Positions 26,726-35,306 of a DNA stretch of 64,000 nt are shown here, in pieces. The notes beneath the pieces are model-generated. The model was not told the DNA's origin. It made no database searches and saw nothing but the letters and a program-made list of their open reading frames with translations. Source of the stretch: CAVZBT01 sp963773605. Its GTDB lineage: Bacteria > Acidobacteriota > UBA6911. The number at the start of each line of letters is the position of its first letter. The stretch's first letter is position 1. Location: positions 1 to 64,000 of the forward strand of contig CAVZBT010000011.1 in NCBI GenBank assembly GCA_963773605.1, read 5' to 3'. The position numbers and the translations under genes were made by a program.

Positions 26726-28943
26726 TTCGGGCGCGGGCGAAGTGTTGGATGAACTGGGACAAGGAGGCGGACCAGGACTCGAGGTTGCTGTTCTCGAGAG
26801 GTTCGAGCATGAAGTCCAGGCCGGGGCGCCGGTCGGCCCTGTGGTCTTTCAGGTCGTCCAAGACATGGACGAAGCTTCGGCCCCCCGCCGACATGCCTTT
26901 GGGGTACCGGCTCTTCTCCCAGGTGGCCGTCAGGCCCTCCCACATCGCCTTCCGGTCCGAGAGACAATCCTCTACGCGGCCGCGCGCCTGAGACAGCAGC
27001 GCGACGACGTCATTGGGCCGGTCCTGCCTTTGTGCATCGGCCGCCTGGATCATCAGGTCTTCGGCATCCTTCAACGCGACAACCACCGTGACCCAGTGCC
27101 GCTCGAACTGCGCGATCGACAGCAGGACCTCGATGTTGTACCGATTCCGCACGACGACCCCAAGCTTCCCTTGCAGCGCCGCCGTCGTCTGATCCAGCCG
27201 CCGCCGCATCTCCGGCAGCTGCGCCAGAACATGCGCGTAGCGGCGGGAGAAACTACGCCCGACCACCAGCGTTTCATCGTAGGCGAAGGGGAGCGGCGGC
27301 GGCTCGATCCGCAGGTCGATCCGGGTCGTGTCCCGTCCGGGGCCGGCCCAACTCCCGTACGTTGGTTTCAGGCGCGTAGCCGGCACGCGATCCAGGCTCG
27401 ACTCGTAGAATCGCGCCCCTTCCATCAGGGTTCGGTAGACCTCGACGAGGTCCTGGTTTCCGGGACCGTAGAAGACATCCATGAAGTCGGCAATCACCTG
27501 CTCTGGCCGCGGCTTGTCCGGCGACCAGCCATACTGGCTGACCATGACCCAACCCAGCCAGAACGTCTCGTTGTGCAGGCCGGAATCGTCCCACGCCGCG
27601 GCATATGTCCCGATGAGTTCATTGGGAGCCTCGCGCAGAATCCGGGGAACGACTCTGCCGGGCTCGGCCAGGTGGCCCTGCACCGGGCGGCCGTCGTCAA
27701 GGAGTTCCGAAAAGAAATAATTGGGGAAAAGCAGCTCGGAACCCTGCTGCGCGCTGTAGATCAGCGACGGCACCCCGGCATCCCTGAGTCCCTTGTTCCA
27801 AGCGCTACCGCGGTCCAGTACGGCGACACCGTTGATGAGCCCTCTTGGGAGAAGCTTGAGATGCTCCTCCAGCAGCGGGTATTCCACCCAGCAGAGCATC
27901 TTCCGCCCCCGGTCGGCGAGCCACTTGTGCATCCGGTTGACGTACTCTACCCAAGTCAGGCTGCGGTTTTTCTCATTGTACGGGCGCTTCTCCCGGCACT
28001 TCGCGGAAATCCCGGCGAAGTAGACCTCGTCGGTAGAAACGTGGAAGTACTCCACCCCGGGGGTGGCGTCGATCAGATCCTGGTAGAGATCCTGGATCAG
28101 CGAGATGGCCTCCTCGTCGCACATCGAGGCCTGGTAGTTGTTCCCGTCCGCCCGGAGATGTTTGAATTCGTCGTGCTTCAGCACGTAGGCCATGTGCGCA
28201 GGGGCCTGAATCTGCGGCACGAGCTGGATGTGGCGTTCCAGCGCATAGCGCGTGAGATCCTGCACCTGCGCCCTGGTAAAGGCCCCCGGTGCGCCCACCA
28301 CGGGATGCCGCGGGAACTCATACTTGTCTTCGATCTCAAACCCGATGGCGTTCGCTTTGAAGAACGACGCCCAGTCGATGAACCGTTTCAGCGTTTCCGG
28401 CCGGTCCTGGTGATGCTTGGTGTCCCAGTGAATGAAGCGGAGCGGCAGCGCGGGCCAATCCTCAATCTCCGTTTCCGGCAGCCGGCAGGCGCCGCCATTG
28501 GCCGGACGGAGGAGCTGCAGCAGGCTCTGCACTCCGTGGAGCAGCCCCGGACTACCGTTCCCGGTGATTTCGATGCGCTGGGGTGCGATGCTCAGGGCGT
28601 AGGCCTCTTTGGACGTCGCCGCCGGAGCTTCCTTCACCTTCCCCGGCATAACCCGAAGGACAATGCGCCCCTGCCCGCCTCCTGCGAGCTTCAAGTCTGC
28701 CAGCTCAGCTGCCCCGTCTTTCAGGCGCCTCAAGGCGATGTCGCCCGGAGCGACCTGAGAATCCACTCCCCAGCTCGAATCGACGGAGGTCTCCCGCCCC
28801 GTCAGATGCACTTTCCTGGCCGCGGGGACGAGGCTGTACCCGAGCGACCTCAGGCCGCCCACAAGGTCTTCGGGCGCCGGCGCCGCCATCCCGAACATTG
28901 AAACCGCCAGAACAACGACAATGGTGCTGACAGGCAAGTTCAT
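26691..28943 (-). CDS. Secreted GH20-like beta-N-acetylhexosaminidase
   Basis: The 750-residue protein has a signal peptide (MNLPVSTIVVVLAVSMFGMA), an N-terminal GH20b-like domain (about 30-160) and a TIM barrel (about 165-520) with WDTKHHQDRPETLKRFIDWA and the catalytic pair in HVSTDEVYF (His301, Asp305, Glu306). GH20 enzymes usually read H-x-G-G-D-E; S-T here is unusual. The last 200 residues form a helical module ending VWEKSRYPKGMSAGGRSFVH that is shared with the paralogue at 50490-52737. It would remove terminal N-acetylhexosamines from glycans in the periplasm or outside. It follows the PL26-like gene by 37 bp. The final residues (RRDGPSEAFPRQ) are encoded by the repeat element. Confidence 0.82.
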   Translation of the reverse strand: MNLPVSTIVVVLAVSMFGMAAPAPEDLVGGLRSLGYSLVPAARKVHLTGRETSVDSSWGVDSQVAPGDIALRRLKDGAAELADLKLAGGGQGRIVLRVMPGKVKEAPAATSKEAYALSIAPQRIEITGNGSPGLLHGVQSLLQLLRPANGGACRLPETEIEDWPALPLRFIHWDTKHHQDRPETLKRFIDWASFFKANAIGFEIEDKYEFPRHPVVGAPGAFTRAQVQDLTRYALERHIQLVPQIQAPAHMAYVLKHDEFKHLRADGNNYQASMCDEEAISLIQDLYQDLIDATPGVEYFHVSTDEVYFAGISAKCREKRPYNEKNRSLTWVEYVNRMHKWLADRGRKMLCWVEYPLLEEHLKLLPRGLINGVAVLDRGSAWNKGLRDAGVPSLIYSAQQGSELLFPNYFFSELLDDGRPVQGHLAEPGRVVPRILREAPNELIGTYAAAWDDSGLHNETFWLGWVMVSQYGWSPDKPRPEQVIADFMDVFYGPGNQDLVEVYRTLMEGARFYESSLDRVPATRLKPTYGSWAGPGRDTTRIDLRIEPPPLPFAYDETLVVGRSFSRRYAHVLAQLPEMRRRLDQTTAALQGKLGVVVRNRYNIEVLLSIAQFERHWVTVVVALKDAEDLMIQAADAQRQDRPNDVVALLSQARGRVEDCLSDRKAMWEGLTATWEKSRYPKGMSAGGRSFVHVLDDLKDHRADRRPGLDFMLEPLENSNLESWSASLSQFIQHFARARRDGPSEAFPRQ

Positions 28944-28980
28944 GTCTTTTCTCCGCGGCCGCGATGTCGGTCAACCTGCG

Positions 28981-31320
28981 CTATCGCCGGTAACCCGCCG
29001 TGAGATACTTCAGGAAATAGGGCGAAGCCCGGAAATTCTGGGCGAATGTCTTCACGCGGTCTCCTTCGCCTCCGGGCTGCGCCAACCGCTCAAGCAGCCG
29101 CAAGCCTTTCTTGAAATACTCCACATCCCCCGTGTATTCGTATCCGAGGCCGTACCCGATCAGGTTGATGCCGTACAAGTCGCCGGTACCCCCTTCGGGC
29201 TTCCAGAACTCCCGGATCAGCGCGTTGAGCGCTTTCACGAGATAGGCCGCCGTACCCGTGTCCCCGGTCAGGCGGTAGTACTTGTCGTACGCCTCGAATG
29301 CCAGCCCATACATCCATTCCTGGTCGTTGAAACTCCCCTGGTTCCGGTCCTGCCACGGCTTGCCCCACTGGTCGACGAAAAACTTCGCGCGGTCCAGGTA
29401 CTTCCGCTGGTGCGTGTCGCGGTAAGCACTGAGGACTCCCCAGATGCCGTGCGCCAGGTTGCGCAGTGCCCCTCTGCCCCAGAAAGCCATGGCGAAGTCA
29501 GAAGACATGAGGCCGACCTCGTGGTACCACCGCTCCCCGGTGAGGTAATACAGTTCGTACAGGCTCTCGTTCTTGTAGAACGTGAAGGAGTCGTGCCCCT
29601 GATAGTTCTGGCCGCCCGCGTAATTCCGGAAATGCCCCACGACCGGGCCGCTGCGCGGGGATCCGGCGCGGTCCGGGTAACCTGGGAACGAATGGCATAT
29701 GTCCAGGTCCGCGAGATGGAGCCCGGCCTCTTCGGCCGTCGTGAGATTGATCAGGTCCCCGGTCCGGAGATAATTGAGGATCGCGGCGTGCGGGAAATCG
29801 TAATAGTTTCCGTCCCACCAGCTCTCCGCCGCATTTTCCCGGACATAGCGCGAGTGATGCAGCCCGCTGCCGAAATTCAGCCACCCATACTCGTCCACCT
29901 TCCAGCCGGGGCGCGGCCGGCTGGAAACGACGCGGTTCAGGCTCGCGTCCACCTGGAGCTGGTAGCGGGCCACGAGATCGCGGTACTCCGGCGCGTACAG
30001 ACTCGGGTTGGCGGAATACAAGTCGCCCATGGCACGTGTTCCCTGGCAGTACCAGTCGGGAGAGGCTGCCGCCACGAGCGGGTGTGTGGTCCCGGCCGCA
30101 ATGGCCGCGGGTTCCGGCGCGCCGGGCGGCGCAAAGTGGAAGAACAGGAAATGAGTTTTCGCGCCCGCGGTGTAGAGGTCGACGCGGTCGGTGCCGGCCG
30201 GCTTGAGTTCCAGCGCGACGGTGCCGTTCGACGCGACGGTGAGGGCTGCCGGGTGGACCTCCCAGAACCAACGCGTGCCGGCAGTCAGGGTCCCGGTGGC
30301 GCAGCGCAACTGCACCCACCCGTCCGACTGCGAGCCGTGCGTGGTCGTGCCATCTGCGGCGACGATGCTCATCCGGTCGCGTGCCGTTTGGATCAGGCTG
30401 ACCGGATTTGTGCCGAGCTTCGTCTCGTAGGCCCCACCTTCTCTGGACAGGGCCACAGACGCGCCCCGGGCGCCCGTCAGTGGAATCTCAACCGCCAACC
30501 GTTCGATTCCGACGAACCGGGCCATGCTGTCCATTTGCCGGTTCGCCACGCTGAGAGTCAGTTGCGCGAGCGGAGAACCGCTGTAGAAATACAGGCGCGC
30601 CGTGAAATCGAGGGACATCGCATCTGGCGTGGAGAACGTGCCTTTCAGCGCCACGACCGCACGGCCCGGGCCCCTCTCTTCGACCTCCGACGAGCGGATG
30701 GCCGCGGTTTGCCTGAACGGCTCCCCGAGGTTCACCAGTTCCGACTTGAACTCGTCCTTGATGCCGGGGCGAGGCACGACTCGCGACTCGCCGTTGCGGG
30801 CTGCGAGAACGACCGTCGCGGGTTGCGCCAGCCGCGCGTCCGACTCGCCGAAATCCCTCGAGAGATCCCGGCGCAGGTAAACCTGGCGGAATGGCGCCAG
30901 GCGATCGGTCGGGATCACGAATTTCGCCGGACCCGTCGTGACCGTGATTGTGCCGGGCCCTTCTTTGATCTCGAGGGAGGTCGCAGGCGGGGTCGCCCCG
31001 GAGGTGATCAAGCGGTATTGCCGGGTGCCCCCAGCTCCGACGCCGACGGTGAAATGCACGGTCACCCATTGGAGCGAGCCGTCCTCGAGCCATCGACTGC
31101 GGGGCGCGATGCTGGCCTGCACCATGTTGCCCCTCGCGTCCACCAGACGCAGTTCGCCGACGTCTTTGACCGCCCCTTTCGGCAGCGGCACCCCCGAGTT
31201 GACCGGGTTTCCGCTTCGTGCCACGCCCTTGGTTTCCCTGACGGTGAGCGGCACCTCTACCGCGCTCAGGGGCAGGCACAGCGCGACAAAAGCTACGATC
31301 GCCCGCACGGTCGATTTCAC
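28981..31320 (-). CDS. Secreted YetA/PcRGLX-like protein (possible exo-rhamnogalacturonan lyase, PL26-like)
   Basis: The 779-residue product has a signal peptide (VKSTVRAIVAFVALCLPLSA), an N-terminal RIFT-barrel-like domain (TVRETKGVARSGNPVNSGVP, LPKGAVKDVGELRLVDARGN) and a long alpha/alpha-toroid part with repeated His/Tyr/Trp-rich segments (GHDSFTFYKNESLYELYYLT, GSFNDQEWMYGLAFEAYDKY). This layout matches YetA/PcRGLX-type proteins, some of which are exo-acting rhamnogalacturonan lyases; activity here is inferred from fold only. The GTG start at 31320 has GGAGGTGA 6 bp upstream, much better than an ATG 39 bp earlier. It sits between the YkgJ-like and GH20 genes and likely forms an operon with the latter. 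Confidence 0.7.
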   Translation of the reverse strand: MKSTVRAIVAFVALCLPLSAVEVPLTVRETKGVARSGNPVNSGVPLPKGAVKDVGELRLVDARGNMVQASIAPRSRWLEDGSLQWVTVHFTVGVGAGGTRQYRLITSGATPPATSLEIKEGPGTITVTTGPAKFVIPTDRLAPFRQVYLRRDLSRDFGESDARLAQPATVVLAARNGESRVVPRPGIKDEFKSELVNLGEPFRQTAAIRSSEVEERGPGRAVVALKGTFSTPDAMSLDFTARLYFYSGSPLAQLTLSVANRQMDSMARFVGIERLAVEIPLTGARGASVALSREGGAYETKLGTNPVSLIQTARDRMSIVAADGTTTHGSQSDGWVQLRCATGTLTAGTRWFWEVHPAALTVASNGTVALELKPAGTDRVDLYTAGAKTHFLFFHFAPPGAPEPAAIAAGTTHPLVAAASPDWYCQGTRAMGDLYSANPSLYAPEYRDLVARYQLQVDASLNRVVSSRPRPGWKVDEYGWLNFGSGLHHSRYVRENAAESWWDGNYYDFPHAAILNYLRTGDLINLTTAEEAGLHLADLDICHSFPGYPDRAGSPRSGPVVGHFRNYAGGQNYQGHDSFTFYKNESLYELYYLTGERWYHEVGLMSSDFAMAFWGRGALRNLAHGIWGVLSAYRDTHQRKYLDRAKFFVDQWGKPWQDRNQGSFNDQEWMYGLAFEAYDKYYRLTGDTGTAAYLVKALNALIREFWKPEGGTGDLYGINLIGYGLGYEYTGDVEYFKKGLRLLERLAQPGGEGDRVKTFAQNFRASPYFLKYLTAGYRR

Positions 31321-31448
31321 CCGCTCACCTCCGGGAAAAGACGAAGATAATCCACGCACCCACGCTCAAGCAAGGCCGCTTCGCCCGTGCGTCGAGGTTC
31401 TCCTCCCCCACGACGAGTCTTACTCGAAAGATCAAGTGCGGGCGGGCT

Positions 31449-32229
31449 TCATCCCTCCCGCGGCACAAGCCGTCTGAATGGGCTTCCCGCACCAGTCAGA
31501 ATCTGAACCAGCAGAGCCATAAGGGCGACCGCATCATAGTGCACCTGGCCCCCCTGCTTGTGTTCCTCGGCCCAATCCAGGGCCGTGACTAATGGCACTA
31601 CACGCGGTTCTCCGCCCACGACGGCGGCGGCAAGCCGCGATAGGGCTTCGGTGAGACTCGCTGCCAGAGGCACCGGTCTGGACCGGGTGGGCGCCGGGAT
31701 CGCTGCAGAACGAAGCCGGGGACGTCACCAGGTACTCCCTGCAGGCGGAGGGCCTGTACGGGTGGATGGAGCAGGACTCGTCCTCCAGGAACGGGCAGGG
31801 CAGCCCGAGCCGCAGATAGTCGAGTCCCAGTTGCTGCACCTGGTCCATCGATGCGGCCGAAGTCAACGAGCGTTGCCCAAAACCCTCGCGCTCGAGGCGC
31901 TCTTTGGCGCGCGCAAAGCGCTCCAGAACGGCCGCTCGACGTTCCAGCGGCATCGATACAACGAGGTCCCGGAGCATCCACGCCTCGGGCGGCGACAGAG
32001 GAACCGCTTGCCGGCAACAGGCGCCGCAACCCCTGCGGCATGAGATCTGCCGGCCGTGTCTGGCCTCGGATGCAGCCGCAAGAGCAATCAGCCTGTCGTC
32101 GAGCCCCATAACGTTCCACGCTAATTCCGGCAGACGCAGGCCCCCCGACGGAACCGCCAGGCTTCCCGTGAGGCGTCCGAAACGGGTCTCCAGGTCAATC
32201 TCAAGGACGCGAGAACCACCCTCAGCCAT
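31449..32229 (-). CDS. YkgJ-family cysteine-cluster protein, one frameshift
   Basis: The product, about 260 residues after correcting one frame change near 31690, contains CRRGCGACCRQAVPLSPPEA and later CPFLEDESCSIHPYRPSACR. The C-x3-C-x2-CC cluster followed by spaced cysteines defines the YkgJ/CxxCxxCC family, thought to bind zinc or an iron-sulfur cluster; function is unresolved. The C-terminal part (PLAASLTEALSRLAAAVVGG ... FRRLVPREG) is in another frame. The start at 32229 is ATG with GGAGGCGGACT in front. It is the only clear frameshift between 11 and 50 kb. Confidence 0.72.
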
Positions 32230-32296
32230 AGTCCGCCTCCGATCCTCGAGCCCTGATTGCCGGCAAGAACGCTCGTCTGCACGAATATACCAAAAG

Positions 32297-32406
32297 GGGG
32301 TCAGGTCTCGACTTTTGAGTTTGGCCGCAAAAAGGTTGTCTGATAAGAATAGCAGGACGGGTTCCGGGCCCGCGCTCTCCGCCCGAGCTCTAATAGACGC
32401 GACCCC
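32297..32406. repeat. Short element with GGGGTC termini, family C
   Basis: GGGGTCAGGTCT (32297-32308) and AGACGCGACCCC (32395-32406) are inverted at 10 of 12 positions and bound 110 bp of non-coding DNA. GGGGTCAGGTCT-like ends are familiar from REP-type repeats moved by Y1 transposases in many bacteria. The right end lies 22 bp before the ATG at 32429, so the element probably carries or displaces the promoter of that gene. Confidence 0.45.
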
Positions 32407-32428
32407 GTAGTAGAGAGGAACAGAGGTT

Positions 32429-34174
32429 ATGCGCCCTCGCACAAGACTCGGGTTGTGTGGAATACTCGCACTGGTCTCTGCCGTCTGGACTGCCCGTCCC
32501 GCCCTGCCACAGCCGGTTCGGGGCCCGCTGGTTGTGAGCGAACGGTGGCCGGAATGCACAAGCCTCGCTACATGGATCCACGATGTCATGCGGCTGGAGG
32601 GCCTCGAAAACGCTCCCGAGACGGCCCAGGCCAAGGCGTTCTTCCGGTGGCTGCGACTCTTCTCCCGGATGGCCACGGGCGGCATGATTCAGGCGTTTGA
32701 AGGAGAGTACGGCAAAGAACAATACGTGCTCGACGCCCACAAGAACCTGTTTGTTTACGGTTGGGGCTATTGCGATACCAGCAGCCGCATCGCCGAGGCC
32801 GCCTGGTCGGAGTACAAGCAGGACCGGGCGACGGCGGAGCGTGTCTGCGTGATGCATGCGAACGGAGGCTTCCACACGATGTACCGCCTCCGGCTGGACG
32901 GCCGGTATGCGGCATTCGACCCGCGCTACGGCTACTACCTCGTCGAGCGGGATGCGCCGGACGCGAAGATCCTTGACTGGGCGGAAGTCGGGGTCGACGG
33001 GAATATCCTCCGGAACCGGCAATACAAGAACCGCAGCCAACCCTACTTCGAGTACTTCGGCGAGGAGTGGGAACGGGCCCTTCTGCTGCAACCGGCGTAC
33101 TACCGCTCGGAGGAGGAATGGCGCAAGGCCGGGGGCAAGCCCGAGTGCGTGTTCGGCGACGGCAAGTACGAGATGGGAACCCGCCTTCACGAGATGGATT
33201 TCTGCCTTGCCCGGGGCATGACGATCGAGCGGTTCTGGGACGGAAGTGCGCGTGCGTTTTACGTGCCGGCGGGCGGTCACTCGCACCGGGAAGAGCCTTT
33301 CCTGGCTCTGGGCCGCTTCTACCGCGTGACCGAAACGATGCTCCACGGCAACTGGGCGCACAACGACCCGAATTATCTCCGGGCCAAACCTTACCTGTCA
33401 CAGGTTCCGGCTGATGAGGGGTACAACAAAGATGTCGCTGGAGGCCGCACGCTCGGGCAGGCATGGGGCCGCATCGTCTATCAGCCCGACCTTAGGAGAC
33501 CGCTCGATCTCCTGGTCCAGGGTTCGACGCTGGTCCAGATGCCCAGCCCTCCCCACCTGAGGCCTCGCAGGCCGGCGGGAGGAGGGAGCGCTACGTTCGA
33601 CGTCCAGTGCCCGTATGTGCTGGTGGACGGGTCTATTGCCGGCGAATTGGCCGGAACCAAGGCAGACGCGCTCCGACTGGAGATCCGCGTCCTGCGTGCG
33701 AAGGCTACGAACGATTCCGAGCCGGATGCCTGGTCATCGTGGGAGGAGATCCACCGCGGACCGGGGGCATTCACCGTTTCCGTCGGCCGCGCCCGCTTCA
33801 ACGGAAGGGACCCCAGCATCCACGGCGTGTACCGTTTTCAGGTCCGCGTGACCGTCGGAGCGAACAGCGGCCGCACAAGGCCCGCCGGCTTGTCCCAATT
33901 CCGGCTTGCCGCGCAGTTCGAAAATGGGATCATGTCCATCCCCCAAATCTTCGCCGGCCAGAACCGAATCCTCTTCAAGGTGCGCGACGCGAGATGCATA
34001 GGAGGCGCGCTCCGCGTCATCTACCGCTATCAGGATGCCGCCGGCGCCAAAGCACACTCGCAGTCGCTCCTTGCCTCCGATTTCCGGGACGACATCGCCT
34101 CTTATACCCTCGACGCCCCCGGGCTCGTGCGCTGTACATCCCTGTCGATAGAACTCCGGGACGGAGCACGCTAA
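32429..34174 (+). CDS. Secreted transglutaminase-like protein 1
   Basis: The 581-residue product has a signal peptide (about residues 1-28) and a transglutaminase-like core with the three expected catalytic positions: Cys115 in WGYCDTSSR, His149 in GGFHTMYRL and Asp164 in AAFDPRYGYY. The C-terminal 250 residues are beta-rich (GRIVYQPDLRRPLDLLVQGS, VQCPYVLVDGSIAGEL). The second protein of this kind at 38649-40748 shares both parts in the same order. Such proteins may be peptidases, amide-forming enzymes or inactive binding proteins; no substrate is visible. The last five codons and stop (GAC GGA GCA CGC TAA) come from the repeat that starts at 34158. Confidence 0.75.
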   Translation: MRPRTRLGLCGILALVSAVWTARPALPQPVRGPLVVSERWPECTSLATWIHDVMRLEGLENAPETAQAKAFFRWLRLFSRMATGGMIQAFEGEYGKEQYVLDAHKNLFVYGWGYCDTSSRIAEAAWSEYKQDRATAERVCVMHANGGFHTMYRLRLDGRYAAFDPRYGYYLVERDAPDAKILDWAEVGVDGNILRNRQYKNRSQPYFEYFGEEWERALLLQPAYYRSEEEWRKAGGKPECVFGDGKYEMGTRLHEMDFCLARGMTIERFWDGSARAFYVPAGGHSHREEPFLALGRFYRVTETMLHGNWAHNDPNYLRAKPYLSQVPADEGYNKDVAGGRTLGQAWGRIVYQPDLRRPLDLLVQGSTLVQMPSPPHLRPRRPAGGGSATFDVQCPYVLVDGSIAGELAGTKADALRLEIRVLRAKATNDSEPDAWSSWEEIHRGPGAFTVSVGRARFNGRDPSIHGVYRFQVRVTVGANSGRTRPAGLSQFRLAAQFENGIMSIPQIFAGQNRILFKVRDARCIGGALRVIYRYQDAAGAKAHSQSLLASDFRDDIASYTLDAPGLVRCTSLSIELRDGAR

Positions 34175-34405
34175 TTTACTTGTTCTCAGCATTTAGCTTG
34201 TTTCTAGGCCTCGGAAAGGGGCCTTATTCTCATTTTCGAGGGCGATTTCGGGCGATTAGCGTCTGATTACTCACCCCTGGTTCTCCGCCGTTCCGGTGCA
34301 GCCTTATCTTCGATTTTCGGCCACCCAAAGCCGATATAAGCCCTCTCTATGGCCGGTTTTCTCTCCTAAGCTACTGTGTCGCAAAGGTTCTTCTGGGTCC
34401 GTCCC
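34158..34405. repeat. MITE-like element, family B, copy 2
   Basis: The 248-bp copy has left end GGGACGGAGC (34158-34167) and right end GGGTCCGTCCC (34395-34405). It shares with copy 1 the blocks GGGGCCTTATTCTCATT, GCGATTAGCG, CTCCTAAGCTACTGT and CTGGGTCCGTCCC in order. The inner palindrome is decayed compared with copy 1. The upstream gene ends inside it; the convergent downstream gene ends 5 bp outside it. Confidence 0.75.
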
Positions 34406-34409
34406 CCAT

Positions 34410-35186
34410 CTATGGGCCGAACTGGATGGTGGTTTGGGCGCCGAAGCGTTTGTAGTCGGCGTACGTGATGGTTTCTTCGATGTGCACGTTGTCCCGCTGG
34501 AAGTGCAGTTCGCTTTCGGCGTGGGTCCAGACGGGAAACCAGTACCGCTTGTCGATCATCTGCCGCACCGTCTCGAATTGAGGGAACTGGTTGTTCTTCT
34601 TTTGCGGAACGGGGGTCCCCACCGTGCGCACGACCTGCAGGTCCCTGTCGTCCACCCAGATCTTGCCCTCGAAGTACATCCTGTTTCCCTGGGTGGACTT
34701 CGGTTTCACCGAAAACACATAGCAGTCCAGTTCGTCCACCTTCTCTTTGCCCTGGAACCCGAGATTGTACAGGGGCAGTTCTTTCTCGGTCAGCGCAAAC
34801 GGCTGGAGGTTGTTGATGACCTCCTCATCCTGCATCGTGTAGACCACGCTGCGCAGGCTGCCCGCGCGCCGGACGACCTGGACTTCCCGCGTTCCGTCGT
34901 CTTTGAAGACGATGTCCGAAATGGTGGTCATTTTTTCCCGGGTGGGCATGCCGTTGACAGAAACGACCTGCACGTCGGCGGTCTGATGGTACGTGTACTG
35001 CATCCAGGCCTCGTAAAACTCCGACTCCTTCGCCGAGAACCTCCGGATGATCTCTTCCGGGGACAGTGGCCCCGCCACCGCCTCCGCCGGCGCGGGGGAG
35101 GTCGCCTGCCGGGAACCGTCCTGCGCCCAGGACAGGGCAATGAGTGCGGGGAGCAGTAACAAGGCTGCCAGGTATGGTCGCGTCAC
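34410..35186 (-). CDS. Secreted LolA-like/outer-membrane-lipoprotein-sorting-fold protein
   Basis: The 258-residue product has a signal peptide (VTRPYLAALLLLPALIALSW) and a single beta-rich domain: QYTYHQTADVQVVSVNGMPT, KMTTISDIVFKDDGTREVQV, YFEGKIWVDDRDLQVVRTVG and ETITYADYKRFGAQTTIQFG. The strand order with 'GKIWVDDxDLQVV' is like LolA/LolB-fold domains common in Acidobacteriota. It has no lipobox. The GTG at 35186 is chosen because GGAGGAAACT lies directly upstream and the signal peptide begins there. Its function is unknown; it is divergent from the DUF5107-TPR gene. Confidence 0.7.
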   Translation of the reverse strand: MTRPYLAALLLLPALIALSWAQDGSRQATSPAPAEAVAGPLSPEEIIRRFSAKESEFYEAWMQYTYHQTADVQVVSVNGMPTREKMTTISDIVFKDDGTREVQVVRRAGSLRSVVYTMQDEEVINNLQPFALTEKELPLYNLGFQGKEKVDELDCYVFSVKPKSTQGNRMYFEGKIWVDDRDLQVVRTVGTPVPQKKNNQFPQFETVRQMIDKRYWFPVWTHAESELHFQRDNVHIEETITYADYKRFGAQTTIQFGP

Positions 35187-35306
35187 AGTTTCCTCCGCAG
35201 GATTGGATGAGAAAGGCGGCCCCAAGGATCAGAAAGGCTGGCACCCGGCCAGAATTTCGCAAATTCCGTGCCCTCGGCGGCGAGCAAACCTCGTAAACTT
35301 GCAGGA

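Noticed and set aside
26742..28901. A 719-codon plus-strand open frame opposite the GH20 gene
   Set aside because: It is the shadow of an intact enzyme gene; composition is rich in Arg/Pro/His and no domain is visible.
28921..31350. A 809-codon plus-strand open frame opposite the YetA-like gene
   Set aside because: The minus-strand gene has a signal peptide, a good ribosome binding site and a coherent fold; the plus frame has none.
26473..34405. A composite transposon bounded by the two family-B copies
   Set aside because: The copies are diverged, lie in the same orientation and contain no transposase; the genes between them look native to the glycan region.
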